This document shows, in pieces, positions 10,712-22,852 of a DNA stretch of 64,000 bases (its first letter is position 1; each line of letters starts with the position of its first letter). This DNA is from Adiantum capillus-veneris. Lineage: Eukaryota > Streptophyta > Polypodiopsida > Polypodiales > Pteridaceae. The stretch is taken from the NCBI GenBank assembly GCA_014529385.2, contig CM043950.1:158490545-158554544 (forward strand). Direction: 5' to 3'. The notes below the pieces were generated by a model. It was not told the origin of the DNA, ran no database searches, and saw only the letters and a list, made by a program, of their open reading frames with translations. The position numbers and the translations under genes are program-made.

Positions 10712-10723
10712 TGGTATCAGAGC
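10712..10723 (+). promoter_or_regulatory. R1 primer-binding site (initiator-Met tRNA)
   Basis: TGGTATCAGAGC two bases after the LTR, complementary to the 3' end of plant initiator methionine tRNA. Confidence 0.85.
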
Positions 10724-11167
10724 ACCAAGGTATGCTAGTTAGATTCATTGTTAGTATGATTAGCATCTTATAATCATCATTAGGACCTTTTGGCGTTTTC
10801 TCTTCTTTTCTCCCTTGCATACGACTAATTAGCATCAATTGGAAAGTGTGAGAATGTCTTTGGGTTTGATTTCCTTGGGCCACTACTCTCCTAGATAATT
10901 ACATAGCAAATTCGCAGTAGGCTTCACCATGTGTTTTGCATTAATATTATCATTTTTCATCATTTTGTACATAGCAATATTACTCTCAAGTGCAACACCA
11001 TTTCAATTCATCACTTATGTGTGTGAGTAGCCTGTCTCAAGAGCTTCCCGTCAATATAATTCATGCTAAAATTGCACTTTAATTTCCTATTCTAGAGCTT
11101 GATTAATTTTTCTCTCTTGCACACCCTCACTCTTTGGAATCGTTGCAACAGAAGCCCAAAATTGTGT

Positions 11168-11199
<32 letters not shown>

Positions 11200-12401
11200 T
11201 TGTGTACCTAAAAGGCATTTAATGCCCACCAAATCTTTGTAGAAAAGAAGCCCCAAAAATCCTTCAAAGACTGGCCCTACACGTGGTGGGAACACCCTTT
11301 TTGGGTTTGACCATTCCTTTTTTTTAAGGAGCCACATACAAGACAACGACCCCAACTCTGGGCGGACATTGGGTAGACTCCAAGCCAACGAAGTACGCTT
11401 CATTCATTTTTCGGGTCCGCCCCTACGGGGGGCCCCTTCCCACGGCCCTGCTTGACATCCTATGTCCCTTAAAAGGCTTAACTCAACTCCCTTTTAGGGG
11501 GTGTGTCCCACCGATAGGGAATACTAAGCAGCTCTCCGACCCTTCATAGGAGTGACTCTTCGAGTATCCAAAAGGGGCACCAAAATCAAACAAAAGGCTC
11601 CTTTTGGTTTTCCAAAACAAAACTTGACCAAGAAATCAAGGAAGCAACCTTTCTTGAACCCCAAAGGCAACCTCCGAGCTCTTCAAAAGGGCATTCACAA
11701 GCAAACCTATGCATTAAAGGGTTTCAAGCTCCAAAACTAGAAAGCTTTGCATATTGAATGTCAAAGCCGGAATAGCACCAAGCTTCAAGAATTCAAGCAA
11801 AGGCAATGGAGGACTATTATCTTCTCTACCTAAGTGAAGGGTGACTTCACTTTTGAGTGAAGAGGTACTCCACATAGGAATAGTCTCTGGGAAGAATTTC
11901 AAAAGTTGAAATGTTTGCATCCAAGCACAATAATTGCATTGTAAGTCTTTACATCCATTATTAAGGAGGATAACTTTATTGTACGGAGTCCACACACTGG
12001 ACTTGGAGAGTCTCCAAGTGCAAAGACCTCTCCAACGCACCATGGGAAATTTTCAAAATTCACTTCGAGGGGTGGGATGTGAACACAAACATCATGAAGC
12101 AGTTGAATACAAAGCATTGAAGAAGATGAAGGTGCTCTTGGATTAGAACGAAGCAGACATTTTGTCAAGATTTTGCTCTTGGATTAGGGCATTGTTTTTT
12201 GCTCCTTGATTGGAGTGTGGCTCCTGGATTCGAGTGTGATGATGTTTGTCTCCAAGATTGGGGATGTATGTTGTCTGTGCTCCTAGATTGGAGTGTTTTC
12301 TTTATTCATCAAGTTGTAGCCCAAAGTTCAAGGGGAGCATTCCTCTTGTATTGACATCCTTAGTGGATACCATCTGTCATCCTTAATGGATAAAGAACTT
12401 A
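10724..12401 (+). other. R1 interior, non-coding
   Basis: No gag or pol motif in any frame. It includes a (TG)n tract at about 11163-11200 and, near the right end, three reiterations of a phrase about a light or gap of the form CTC(C/T)(T/A)(T/A)GATT(A/G)G (12120-12300). A purine run at about 12338-12347 is a possible but displaced polypurine tract. Confidence 0.6.
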
Positions 12402-12696
12402 TGGGTCAAGGAGAGGAATGGTGGAATTATCCCACATGCAGTGGTGCAAGGCTATAGAGCTACTTAAATATCATTTTATGAATGAATAAAACAAGTCTAT
12501 TTTGCATTACATCTCCCTTGTTTATGGTGATCTTGTGATGGTTTAGCAAATACTCAAGAAAACGTTTATGAGTCCAAGTTAATTAATCTTGGAACCTATT
12601 TCTCTTAAGTGATAATCTAGCCAACACACACTCACTTGTGTGTACGATGTTTCTCTTTCATCCACCCTAGCTAGCACGATGATCAAATTCCCATCA
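12402..12696 (+). repeat. R1 3' LTR
   Basis: Second LTR copy, 295 bp, TG...CA ends as in the left copy. Not followed by a primer-binding site, as expected for a 3' LTR. Confidence 0.85.
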
Positions 12697-12751
12697 ATAT
12701 TATATACAGCATAGAGCCCCGGACCATCCACGCACACTCGAAAGATGGGGT

Positions 12752-12937
12752 CCCCCCCCCCCCCCTCCCCCCCCCCCCCCCCCCCCCCGTTTTTTTCTTA
12801 GATCTAAAATGGTGATGGAGTGAAATTGACCAAAAAATCAGTGGTTGTCTCCCTTTTTTTAATAGATCTTCTCGTTTTTCAGGGACAGCAACATGCTGAA
12901 TGACGCAAAAACGAGATGAAATCAGCAAACAAAGGGG

Positions 12938-12975
<38 letters not shown>
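12752..12975. repeat. opposed poly-C and poly-G tracts
   Basis: A C tract (12752-12788, one T) and a G tract (12934-12975, one A) lie 145 bp apart on the same strand, so they are complementary arms and could pair. Either strand could also form G-quadruplexes. Confidence 0.8.
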
Positions 12976-12977
<2 letters not shown>

Positions 12978-15723
12978 CTTGTCACTTTTTTTGACAACAA
13001 CAGCGACACAAGGCGGTAGCGAAAGAAGGAGGTGACGGATGGAGGGAGAGGCACCGTCAAGAAAAAGCGATGGCAGATGAGAGAGATTTAGAGAGGCAAG
13101 ATTATATGTTAAAGTAGGTTAGAATTAAACTGTGTATACTATATAAAGCGTACATATTATATAGTATACACTATATATATTATTATATACTACGCTATAT
13201 ATATAATACATATATTATAACATTATGTTATATTATATATATAATGTTGTTATTTTTATAATATGGTGCATTTAGAATGTATAATGTATAAAATATATAG
13301 TATATGCTACAAATAATATACTAAAATACACATATATAGTAATCATTAGGGCCAAAACGGCTAAAAAGGGGTTGTTTGTTGATCTAAGGATTAGTAAATA
13401 TTCCAATAGTCAAATGACACATATACAAAAGTATGGCACTCTTGTCTCCTCTACCTTGGGTCTTTATGGTCCTATTTTTGTGGAGAATGGCTAAATGTCT
13501 CATTCTTTTGGCTAAAACCGCTATATCTGGGTGTTTTCGACGGCTAACATTAAAGTTTGGTCCAAAGTACTACCCTTTTGTTCCATTTTATATTTCACAA
13601 AATCAAGCTAGAAGATACACAGTCTCACTTTTCAGGCTCTGAAAACAACGCTATCAATGACAAATCACCTAGTTTTTTCAAACGTCTACTTTTTTCACCT
13701 TCCCTCCATTTTGTGAGGGTTTTTTCTCTTTTTGTTGCATTTTCAAGTCACGCACTCTTCCTCTCCAATCTCTGAGCTTCCATGCCATCCACTACACGTT
13801 GTCCTTCTTATAGTATAACTTTAATGATTTTCATAATATAAGAGAAATAGTCTTTGAAAAGCCATGTCTTTTGCAGTGAATGACTGGGTAACAATGCTCC
13901 CTTCATGAAAATGTGCCCATAGAGTGAAAAGAACAAAGCAAGATGAAGTGAAAAACCATTAGAAAGGTCGTTTTCTTGCATTCAAAATGACCATTCCATT
14001 CTCCATTCTCATTGTAAGAAACAAAAACACTTCTATATTTTATACAACCAATCTTTATCTCATTTCTCTCATTTTATTTATTTATTTTCTTTGATTTGAG
14101 TTATTTTTCCATCAAAAGCTATGGAGTAGCGCTTATAGAGAGCTTAAGTGGTTCATTGAGAGCTATTCAAGGGATTGTAGATGTTAAGGATGATGACAAG
14201 CCATCCTCTCTTTACAAAACATCTTATATGTTTGTGTATTTTGCAGAGTACAAGGTTTCATCAAGACAAGGTGCACATGAAGAACTACGTGAGTTTCATG
14301 TTCCCACCATATGATCACTAGAATGGGAAGCCCCTGATCCAAGTACCTTCAAATCTAGAATCAAAGAAGATATCCTTAAAGCTATGTCTCCAAGAATAAT
14401 CTCCAGAAGGATGAAGATTCAATGGTTCTTGCCTATACATGTCTTTGTGGCATGTTTCAAAACAATGGATTTATAGAGGACAAGAATGATGTACCTCAAT
14501 AGAAGGCTCTATATGATTGAAATTGACAGTGTACTTTGAGAAGCTTGGGTACCAAGGAGACTTTCCATATTGGCGACAATATCAGTTGTAGAGTAAGCAC
14601 AAATTCTATGTCTATCTCATACTAGCTATGTCGTCAGTCATTACTTTTGACCAATGACTACAGGACATGGAGAAGCAAGCTAGGTAGTTGGGTCCCTCTA
14701 GACTCTAAGGAGAATTGTCTGGAGTTTGAATTGAAAATCATAGTCCATCCATTCACTAAGCCTAGAAAACCTTATAGTAACATCAAACCAGATACTATAA
14801 TATGTCAAAGAATCTCTCAAGTTTCTGGATTAAACATCCAAAAAAATCCCTAGATTATAGATTCAAAGTTGGTGACATTGTTGTGAGCACAAGGATGGAG
14901 AATGCAACCTCATGCATCACATGTCTTGCCCCAAAAAGAGTTTCATTTGAGCCACTTGCAAGGACTTTATAAGCTAAAGTAAATTTCTCCAATATTGCAA
15001 TCACTACATTTTGCAAAAATACATGTCTTTTCTACTTTGTTGATGTGACCATTACTTTATTTACATTTTAATCTAAATGACATCATGATACACAGTTAAG
15101 AATTGGATTGTTGATATAAAAAATATTTAAATACAAAAATATAATCTCAAAAAGGGTGTCTATTCATATGGACAAAATGAACAAAACTATAAAGGACTCT
15201 TGTGGAATAATGTACTTAGCCAGCCAAATCAACTTTTGTTTTTGTATGGGATGATTCGGGATCTTCAGAGACCCTTTGTCTTCTTTTTTTTTTGTGATTG
15301 AATGTTACTAGAAGAGCTTCAAGAGGGGGTTTTGGTGACTTGAGCTCCTGAGGGTTTGGCATGGGAGACTTGGGGGTGGTGAGTTGGGCTCCTAAGGGGT
15401 TGGATTGTTACACTTGGCAAAGGGTTCCCTCGGGGGTGGTGAGTTGGGATTTTGAGGAGTTGGCTTGGGAGACTTGGCAACCATCGTGGCAGACACGAAT
15501 GGAGGATTGAAAGGGGAGCCAATCTTGGCCTCCTTACTTTCTTAAATGACCGCTCTGAACTTTGAATTTTAGTGGTGAGTGGAATAGAGGGCCCGTGTTA
15601 TCAAGAAGATTTTAGTAGCCCAAACAACATAAGGAGGGAGTTTCTTAGATTCACAAACACCCGTTATCATGTCATGCGAGAAGAGGGGGAAACCTGAACG
15701 TCCAAAACCCCGGGAACGACTAT
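12976..15723. other. gene-poor, AT-rich stretch
   Basis: 13130-13345 is a second TA-rich tract. The frame at 14096-14314 and the sequence to about 14870 have locally protein-like composition but stops and no recognisable motif, so a decayed fragment is possible. Around 15310-15500 a G/T-rich segment repeats phrases such as GGGGGTGGTGAGTTGGG. I see no supportable gene. Confidence 0.4.
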
Positions 15724-15883
15724 CTACATGCCCTGTTTGAACACCAGGAGAGGCCGTTAGGCCCAAATATAGCCTCTAGAGGCCCTGTCCCGCACGACAC
15801 AAAAATGGGTGGTAGGGACAGGGCCTCTAGAGGCTTCTTTTGGGGCATAATGACCTCTTCAGGTGTCCAAACAAGGCATGTAG
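15724..15883. mobile_element. 160-bp foldback (MITE-like)
   Basis: The two halves are inverted repeats. The central arms 15771-15791 and 15815-15835 are perfect (21 bp) around a 23-nt loop. Outer arms continue with mismatches to CTACATGCC at the left end and GGCATGTAG at the right. No coding capacity and no clear target duplication. The outer arm contains TGTTTG(G/A)ACACC, reminiscent of DNA-transposon termini, but the superfamily is not assignable. Confidence 0.7.
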
Positions 15884-16115
15884 CTAATTTTTCCCGATGT
15901 TATTGGGCGTTTCGGACACATCCATGATGTCAAAAACATCAAATTTTTTTTTTGTATTTGAAATTTATAGTTTTATATATTGTGAGGTGATTGAGATTTC
16001 ATGTTTATGAACTAGACAATCATGATTTTTGGGATAAAACTTTTATCTTGTTTTGTTATCAAATGAAAACCTCTACATGTGCTCATTTTCCACCGACCAC
16101 AAAACTCTCACCCTT

Positions 16116-16501
16116 GATTTTCAAACATTGCTTCATTCTCACACCGTAGTCCGACACAAAGCGATAGGGCCATCTCGTAAATTTTTAAACGCTTCCATTT
16201 GCTTTGTTTGGGCTACACTCCTTATTCCCTGTACAACGCGATAACACTCCTTTGTGACTCTTGGAAGCTCTACCATCACGCCGTTCAAGCTTATGGACTC
16301 TTTTTTATGACACTGTGGGCTACTGAGCACATGTTCCTTGTTCAGGTTTCAAGCAACGATTTTCAAGCATTGCTTCATTCTCTCACCGTAGTCCGACACA
16401 AAGAGACATGGCCATCTCATAAAGTTTTAAACCCCTCCATTTGCTTTGTTTGGGCTACGCTCCTTATTCCCCATACATGTGATAGCACTTCTTTGTGACT
16501 C
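16116..16501 (+). repeat. direct repeat, two ~145-bp copies
   Basis: 16116-16260 and 16358-16501 share most bases, including TTCATTCTC(A/T)CACCGTAGTCC and GCTTTGTTTGGGCTAC. They are separated by 97 bp. No terminal features; possibly what remains of a larger tandem array. Confidence 0.8.
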
Positions 16502-17539
16502 CACACGCATTGTGATGTAACACTAGTGAATTATGTACTAAATAAAAGCTATAATTTTACTTTGAGTCATTAAGAAGAGTAAGAACGACATGAAAGAGTA
16601 AATAGTGAGAGTGAAGTCACCCATGTCATCTACATGGAGGTGTTCGCCTACACTTTGGCTTTGTATAACAGAGCCAACGGGGATGTCATTTTGCAAAAAG
16701 AGCCATAAAAGGTATAATGGAGCTAACAACACTAGCAAATCTAGCATTAGAAGAGGAGAGCGAGAGCTCGTGAAGGTGAGTAGAGCCAAACAAAAGGTCA
16801 TGTGGGGGGGGGGGGGGGGGGAATGAAGTAATTCAAAAGTGAAGAAACAGTTGTTTGCCACCAAGTCACTTGAATGAGAACAAACTTTGAGGTGTACCAC
16901 AAAGGAATAGTGTGAAAATGATATCTTTTTTAATATCTAGAGATATGTACCTAGATACGCTTTAAACCCATAGATACTCTTTAAATGCTCAAATCAACCA
17001 AATTTGGGATTTTTTTTACCGTCAATGGCTCTACTAATTAGCAAGCCTAACCAATTTCTTACACACCTATTTTTGAGTTATTTTTTGCCCTAATGTTGTT
17101 TTTACGAATGCACATATTTTCAGTGATTGTGAGAGCGTCATGCATAAACAAGAAGATTTGAATGGATCTTAATGATTATGACTCTATCTTAAAGAATGGA
17201 TATTTAATATCTATTTGGTATAAATTTCAATGACCGCATTAGCTCCTTGGAGCTATATTTTGTTGTACTTCCTCCATGTCTTTTACACATTGTCTCTCAT
17301 CTCATTTTGTCACTTTCTCTCTCTCTCAAGATTTCCTCCTGCATCTCTGTTTCAAAACATGAAAACCTCAACCATGCCTTCATGGATGATAAATGGTGCT
17401 CTCGTGGAATATAGTGTTTCATTAAGGAGTGGAAAGTTTCTCATCGGTGAATATTTTTTGCATTACTTGTTAATTCCTTCTATCAAATTTAAAGGGTTAC
17501 AAGAAATCGTACATGTAGGGGGTCCTTTGTGTTCAAGGC
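16502..17539. other. intergenic sequence with a G tract
   Basis: Contains 18 consecutive G at 16804-16821. The frame at 17230-17550 shows no motif I can identify. Nothing else supportable. Confidence 0.4.
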
Positions 17540-20240
17540 CAATTTGTTGACAAGATGGGATCATGAAGACTAGAAGAAATACCTTCTTGATCGTACTTTA
17601 TCCTCGTCTTACCACATTTTGCATTGAGATGAGTGTGTTTACGTGTCCATAGATTAGAAACAATGGAAGATGGTGTCGATGATTTGGTCTATGCTACTCC
17701 ATGTTCCAAGAAGTCAACTTCATTACATTTTAACATTGAAATGGATGAAGATGCTGAAAAATTGTAACAAAAATTTACAAAGCTATCACGTAAGGTTGGT
17801 TGCACCATCTTTTTCTTCTATTGTTTTGTTCACCTCGCAAAAATAGTAATGATTCATCTACAAACATCTTAATTAGTAGGTGGTAATTTCCATTTTGGAT
17901 GTTCAACCCTTGGATTTTTCCCCTTGCTCCTACCTATTCCAATATTAGAGGATGGATACATGCAACAAATCAAAGAGGGGCCAAGGGGTAACCTTGATGA
18001 ATGGATGTCTTGACATCAAATGAGCCGACCAATCTTGAGTTGAAGAGAATCTTGGACGAGCTACCTTCACCAAGGGTGAGTATTGTTTGGAAAATTCATG
18101 GTCTAAATGCCATGTGGTTCAACATTTCTTACACAAAGGACAATTTTATTGTGCCATACGCTTTGTCCATATCTACTTAGATAAATAGACATTCTTGCTT
18201 AGAGAACCTCACATACTCCATTCCAACCATGGTTTCCAATATGTTCTCAAAGATTGACAACATATGTTGTTAAAGATTGATCTTCCCTTGATAAATCCAT
18301 GTTGATGGGGGGAAATGACTTCTGCCAAGATAGAAGAAATTGTTTTAGTTGTCATTTTTTGGCAAGACCTTAAACACTAAAACCAACATGGTGATTGTTC
18401 TCCAATGTTTAAGCTGATAACAGGTAGTCTACTTAGGGTTGGGTTTGAATAATCCCTTTTTCATACTTGGCTCTAGCTTGCCATAAATGAATGCCTTGTT
18501 AATCATGGCAAAAAAGGATGGCCCCAAATCCTTCCAGATTCTAGGAAAAATTCAGTGGTAATCCATCCCATCTTGGCAATTTTTCTTTGCCCATATTCTT
18601 TAATATGGACCAAAACTCTACTAAGGTAAATTCTCTTTGCAAGTAGCCTGTCTAGCAACCTCAGTGTTTCTTAGAATAGTTTAGTCCTTGCCTCTTTGAT
18701 TGCGAGTGAGGACGCATCCTACTTCCCAATAATTTCACTGCCATCCGGTCCAGGTGGTTGATATTTTCCCATTTATTATCAAGCAATGATGTGACAGTGT
18801 CTTGTCTTTTCTTCACCTTAATAGATTTGAGCAATGCATTCTTGTTGGGTTTCTCATTGTTAACATGACACTCCTTGGCCTACAAATGGATTGTGTTTAT
18901 GTCCTCTTGTTCATTGGTTAGGAGGGTCTTCTTAACCCTCATGCATTCCATATACTCATGTTCTGAAACAATGGATGTCACCTTGCAAGCTCTATTCTTT
19001 TTCAAAGTTGAACCAACCCGTTTAATTGCAGTTTGAATTTTTTGCAACACTTTTTCCAAGGGTTCCGGTCTCTCTTTTGCAATGTCTTGGTTGATCTCAA
19101 TGGATGCTTGAGACACCAGTGCCTTGAAATGAAGGTCTTTAAACAAGTTTGGGCTAGTGATTAGTAGTTTCTTGCTATCATGTGGTTGGTACTCTCCTTT
19201 ATTATAAAAATTAACACTCCAAGAAGTTTTCCTTGTATCAAAACATCCTTATGAAGAGATGATGGAACCCAATTGGCAGTGTGCAAGAAGTATAGCCTGA
19301 GTAGCTTGGAAGCTAATTAGGTTGACTAAATACAATGATAGATAAGCCTTGTAACATTTCTCCAGGCATCAACCATCAACCAACACCCATTTCTCTGCCA
19401 ATCACCCCCTAAGAGAATGTCTGAAGGACCACTCCGACCTTGACTTGAGAACACCATGTTAAAGTCCCCATACTAAGAAGAACTTCCCCTCAATTTGTAG
19501 TTGAGAGAGATCATTCTAAACATATCCTCTACCTTTGGAATCATTGGGTGCATACACATTGATAATCATGATCGTAGTATTGTTTAGCATGATTCACACA
19601 CCCAGTGCCCTCTTGGACGGTTACTGGTAGATAATTTTTGGCTATAGGTCCCTATGAACTCCTATAAAAAATCCATTGGATTCATCCAAAGTTGTACCAT
19701 AGAAGAGTAGAATTTTCCTAAGCGTCTTCTTTCATGGAGAGGTGACATCAAGGTGGTATTCTTGGAAACACCAGTAGTACACCCCTCTTCTCCTCTTCAT
19801 CACATGCCAAAGTTGTTCTTGTTTCTCCCTTTTCCTTATTCATTTCACATTCCAAGAGATCACTTGGTTAGTAGGGTTCATGGGGAGAGGGGGAAAAATT
19901 CCTCCACAACAATTCCATTGTGCCCCCAAACTACCCTGCTTCTGCTATTGTCAAGGGAGACTCTGGCTATTCACGGGAATCATGTCTTGTAGAGCCTCAA
20001 AAGCATTCTGGAGAGGGATATTTTATCCTCCCTTGTCATGAGGAGAGTGGTGACGACTTTTCTCCTTACCCTTTCTTATGTTAGCAAAGTCTGTTCTCCT
20101 ATCTTGCCATGTCATTACTTTTACTTTTTTGATTCCCTTAAGTGCGGTATTTTGTTCTGAAGCGGTACTAATTGTTGCATTTGAGGCCATTGTAAGTAGA
20201 CAAATGGAAGGATTAAAGGAAAAAAATGAAAAATACACAT
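17540..20240 (-). mobile_element. decayed L1-type LINE, ORF2 remnant
   Basis: Read on the minus strand, typical plant LINE ORF2 landmarks occur in the right order. They are the endonuclease start ISWNVK (about 19844-19862), NVYAPNDS (about 19550), GDFN (19458-19469), the RT palm lead EKLPRWDGLP (about 18545-18600), the QGYPLAPL box (about 17968-18000, normally QGDPLxPxLF), and FVDESLLFL (about 17837-17868), which replaces the FADD box. Catalytic Asp residues are lost in the last, and there are many frame changes and stops, so it is long dead. A short open N-terminal frame (20238-20023) precedes the endonuclease. Confidence 0.75.
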
Positions 20241-20269
20241 AATGACAATATATTTTTGCTCGTTTTCTT

Positions 20270-22620
20270 TAATTCTTCCATTTTCATTGATGTTGGTATA
20301 TTGATATATTTTAGTAAGGACGGAGGTTAGAATGTTAACTTAAAATAATGAGATCCATTGTACCTTTTTGTCATTCCTGATTGTGCACACTTAGATGTAT
20401 GTCTATAAGGTGATCAATTGAACTAAAGGACTAACCAAGCTACTGCAATGATTTCCTTCCATGTAAAAAATGGAAAAAAAAATGTCAGGGCTTTAATGCA
20501 TCTGGAGAAGAAAGTAGGGGATACCAGCTAAGATTTATAAAGAAAGGAGAGAATCTGCGTTTATGCAAGGCACAGGACAACATATGAGGAACGTAGGCAT
20601 GCGAGTCTAGGAGGTGGGCAACGAAAGCGTGACATGTAGGTGGGGCGCAACGGCAATAGGAGAAAAAGCGCTTAACACTAATGGGACATGCAACACGCGA
20701 AGTAAGGCCAGGTGCAAGGGAGTAGGGATAGGCAGCTTTTTTATTCCAAGAAAACTGCATGGCAAGTAGCACTCGAAAGGAGGTTGAGACATGGCTACGT
20801 TAGTTGACAGAGAGACATTCATATAGCCAACACGCATTCGAGTCTATTGAGCTTAAATTAAAGCTTCTGCTGAGTTGAATTTTAGAATTGGAAAGTTCAT
20901 ACGAAGGAAAATCTGTTGAGATTCCGCCAAATAAAAGTGAGACCTAGTAGGAGGGCACGATTTTGATTAGCCTTCAAGAAGAGAATAATTTGAAACCCCC
21001 TTTCTAATTTCAACTCATAACAAAAGCTTTCGAGTGTGTTAGTGAGCATTATGTTGGATTGTTACAATAAATTGTTCCGTGGCATTTCTAGATGGCATTA
21101 TCATTTACATAGTGATAGGGATTCAACTTATAATATGTACATGCCTAATTGTAATTGTATTTAATTTACCTTGTTTCCCAGATCCTCCAAATTTTTTCAT
21201 GCATACTTGCATGGATTTGTAACTGACATGGTTTGCCAAAATCTACAACCTTTGACATCTAGTGTCCTCTTCTATAAACATGTTTGGCATCTTGCATGAA
21301 ACACTTAACAAGTGACTAGATCGATGAGGTCTTTTTTGGTGTTTACTTTGGTTTGGTGCATTAAATGTATGAAATTCTAGGAGTAAAGCATATGGTTGTG
21401 TGTAAAGCCTGAATGAAGAGCAGATTAAATTTTTTGATGGATTGTAATATAGAAAATAAATGTGTGGTTAGTTGTGTAAGGCCTTAATGAAGAGCATGTA
21501 ATGTTTCAGAATGACCCTACAAATATGAACCTTGTCGCCGATTTAAGTACATATTATACATGTATATTTAAGTGAAAATGCTCTTTGCGGATGTATATGG
21601 AATCGCACTTACAAATTACACAACATAAGGAGGTACCCAGACATTACATGAAGGTAATATTTAACAATAGATGACTCATACACCAGAAGTAATCTTGAAG
21701 TATGCATAAATGTTATCACTTACAAGTAGTATGTATATTTAGTTTATTTGTCCATAATATGCTCTTACAAGCATTAAATATAAAGACTGCAAAGGGACCA
21801 ATGTGAATTACATGGAAGGTGCCCTTTTCATTTAGTGGTTACAAGTGCATTAGCTACATGTCTTTGTAAAGATATCATTGAAGTGTATTTTAAACGTCTT
21901 GCACACATATTGAGAAATATATTCATCTTCCTTAATCTTTCCATTTGCATTGATGTTGATATATGGAAGTAAGACGCACATATTGAGAAATATATTCATC
22001 TTCCTTAATCTTTCCATTTGCATTGATGTTGATATATTGAAGTAAGACGGAGGAGGTCGGAATCTTGACAAGCAATCAAAAACTACTAAGCAATATGGAT
22101 AAGGAGCTTACACTAATTGCAAACATGAAAGGAGCACAAAAAGTGCAATGTGATTAAAGTGTTCCACAGTCCAAAAGTGACTGCAAATTACAACTTTGGA
22201 TAGATTACATGATGCCTTAAGTAATGAGATCCATTGCACCTTTCTTGTCATTTCTTGATTGTGCACCTTTTCAAGTATTGTTCAGTTCTCAATTATCTTT
22301 ACATTTGCATTGGTATTGATATATTACAGTAAGATTAAGATGTACATCAAAAGTGTTATATTTATATATTGTAGTAAGACGGAGGTAAGAATCTTTAACA
22401 ATCATAAACTGATAAACAATAGGGATAAGGAGCTTACACTAATTGCAAACATGAAAGAAGCACAAAGGGTGAAAAGTCATTGAAGTGTTCCTCAATCCCA
22501 GAAGTCACTGTAAATTACTACTTTGAATAGATAATATAATGACTTAAAATAATTATGAGACCGATTGTACGTTTCTTTTCATTCCCAATTGCTCACTTTT
22601 TCGAGGTATGCGTGGTTCTT
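20270..22620. repeat. degenerate ~320-bp repeat units
   Basis: A unit containing CATTGATGTTGATATATT, GATAAGGAGCTTACACTAAT and GAGATCCATTG(T/C)ACC recurs: partly at 20270-20400, then as two adjoining copies at about 21950-22280 and 22290-22620. Inside the first of these, 21904-21976 is tandemly repeated at 21977-22049 (73-bp period). Between 20400 and 21900 I see nothing gene-like. Confidence 0.65.
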
Positions 22621-22852
22621 GGTTGTCAAATATGTGCTTTTCTAATTAGAAAGGAGGAGTGTACTTTACTTGAGAGCTAGTACTCTCGATATTATTAAGC
22701 TAGATTAAGGTGATTAATTATATTGCACTAATAAACACATGCACTAAGCACACTTGATAATAAAATTAATGTAAGTCAACCTTAGGATCGAGCACTACGA
22801 CCATGCATTATGGTTAGTGAGTTGAATGCTCGCGCAAGTCAGGTATATTATA

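Larger units (their letters stand above)
10419..12696 (+). mobile_element. R1: small non-autonomous LTR retrotransposon
   Basis: Two direct copies of a roughly 290-bp sequence (10419-10709 and 12402-12696) bracket 1.7 kb. Both begin TGGGTCAAGGAGAGG and end TTCCCATCA. A primer-binding site TGGTATCAGAGC follows the left copy after two bases. The interior has no ORF with gag or pol features, so movement would need another element's enzymes. Size places it between TRIM and LARD classes. A target duplication is not evident (left flank GAGTA, right flank ATATT), so later flank change or boundary error is possible. AT-rich low-complexity DNA lies on both sides. Confidence 0.8.

Noticed and set aside
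13433-14314. Open frames near 13.4-14.3 kb as small genes
   Set aside because: Overlapping short frames in AT-rich DNA with no conserved motif or clear exon borders.
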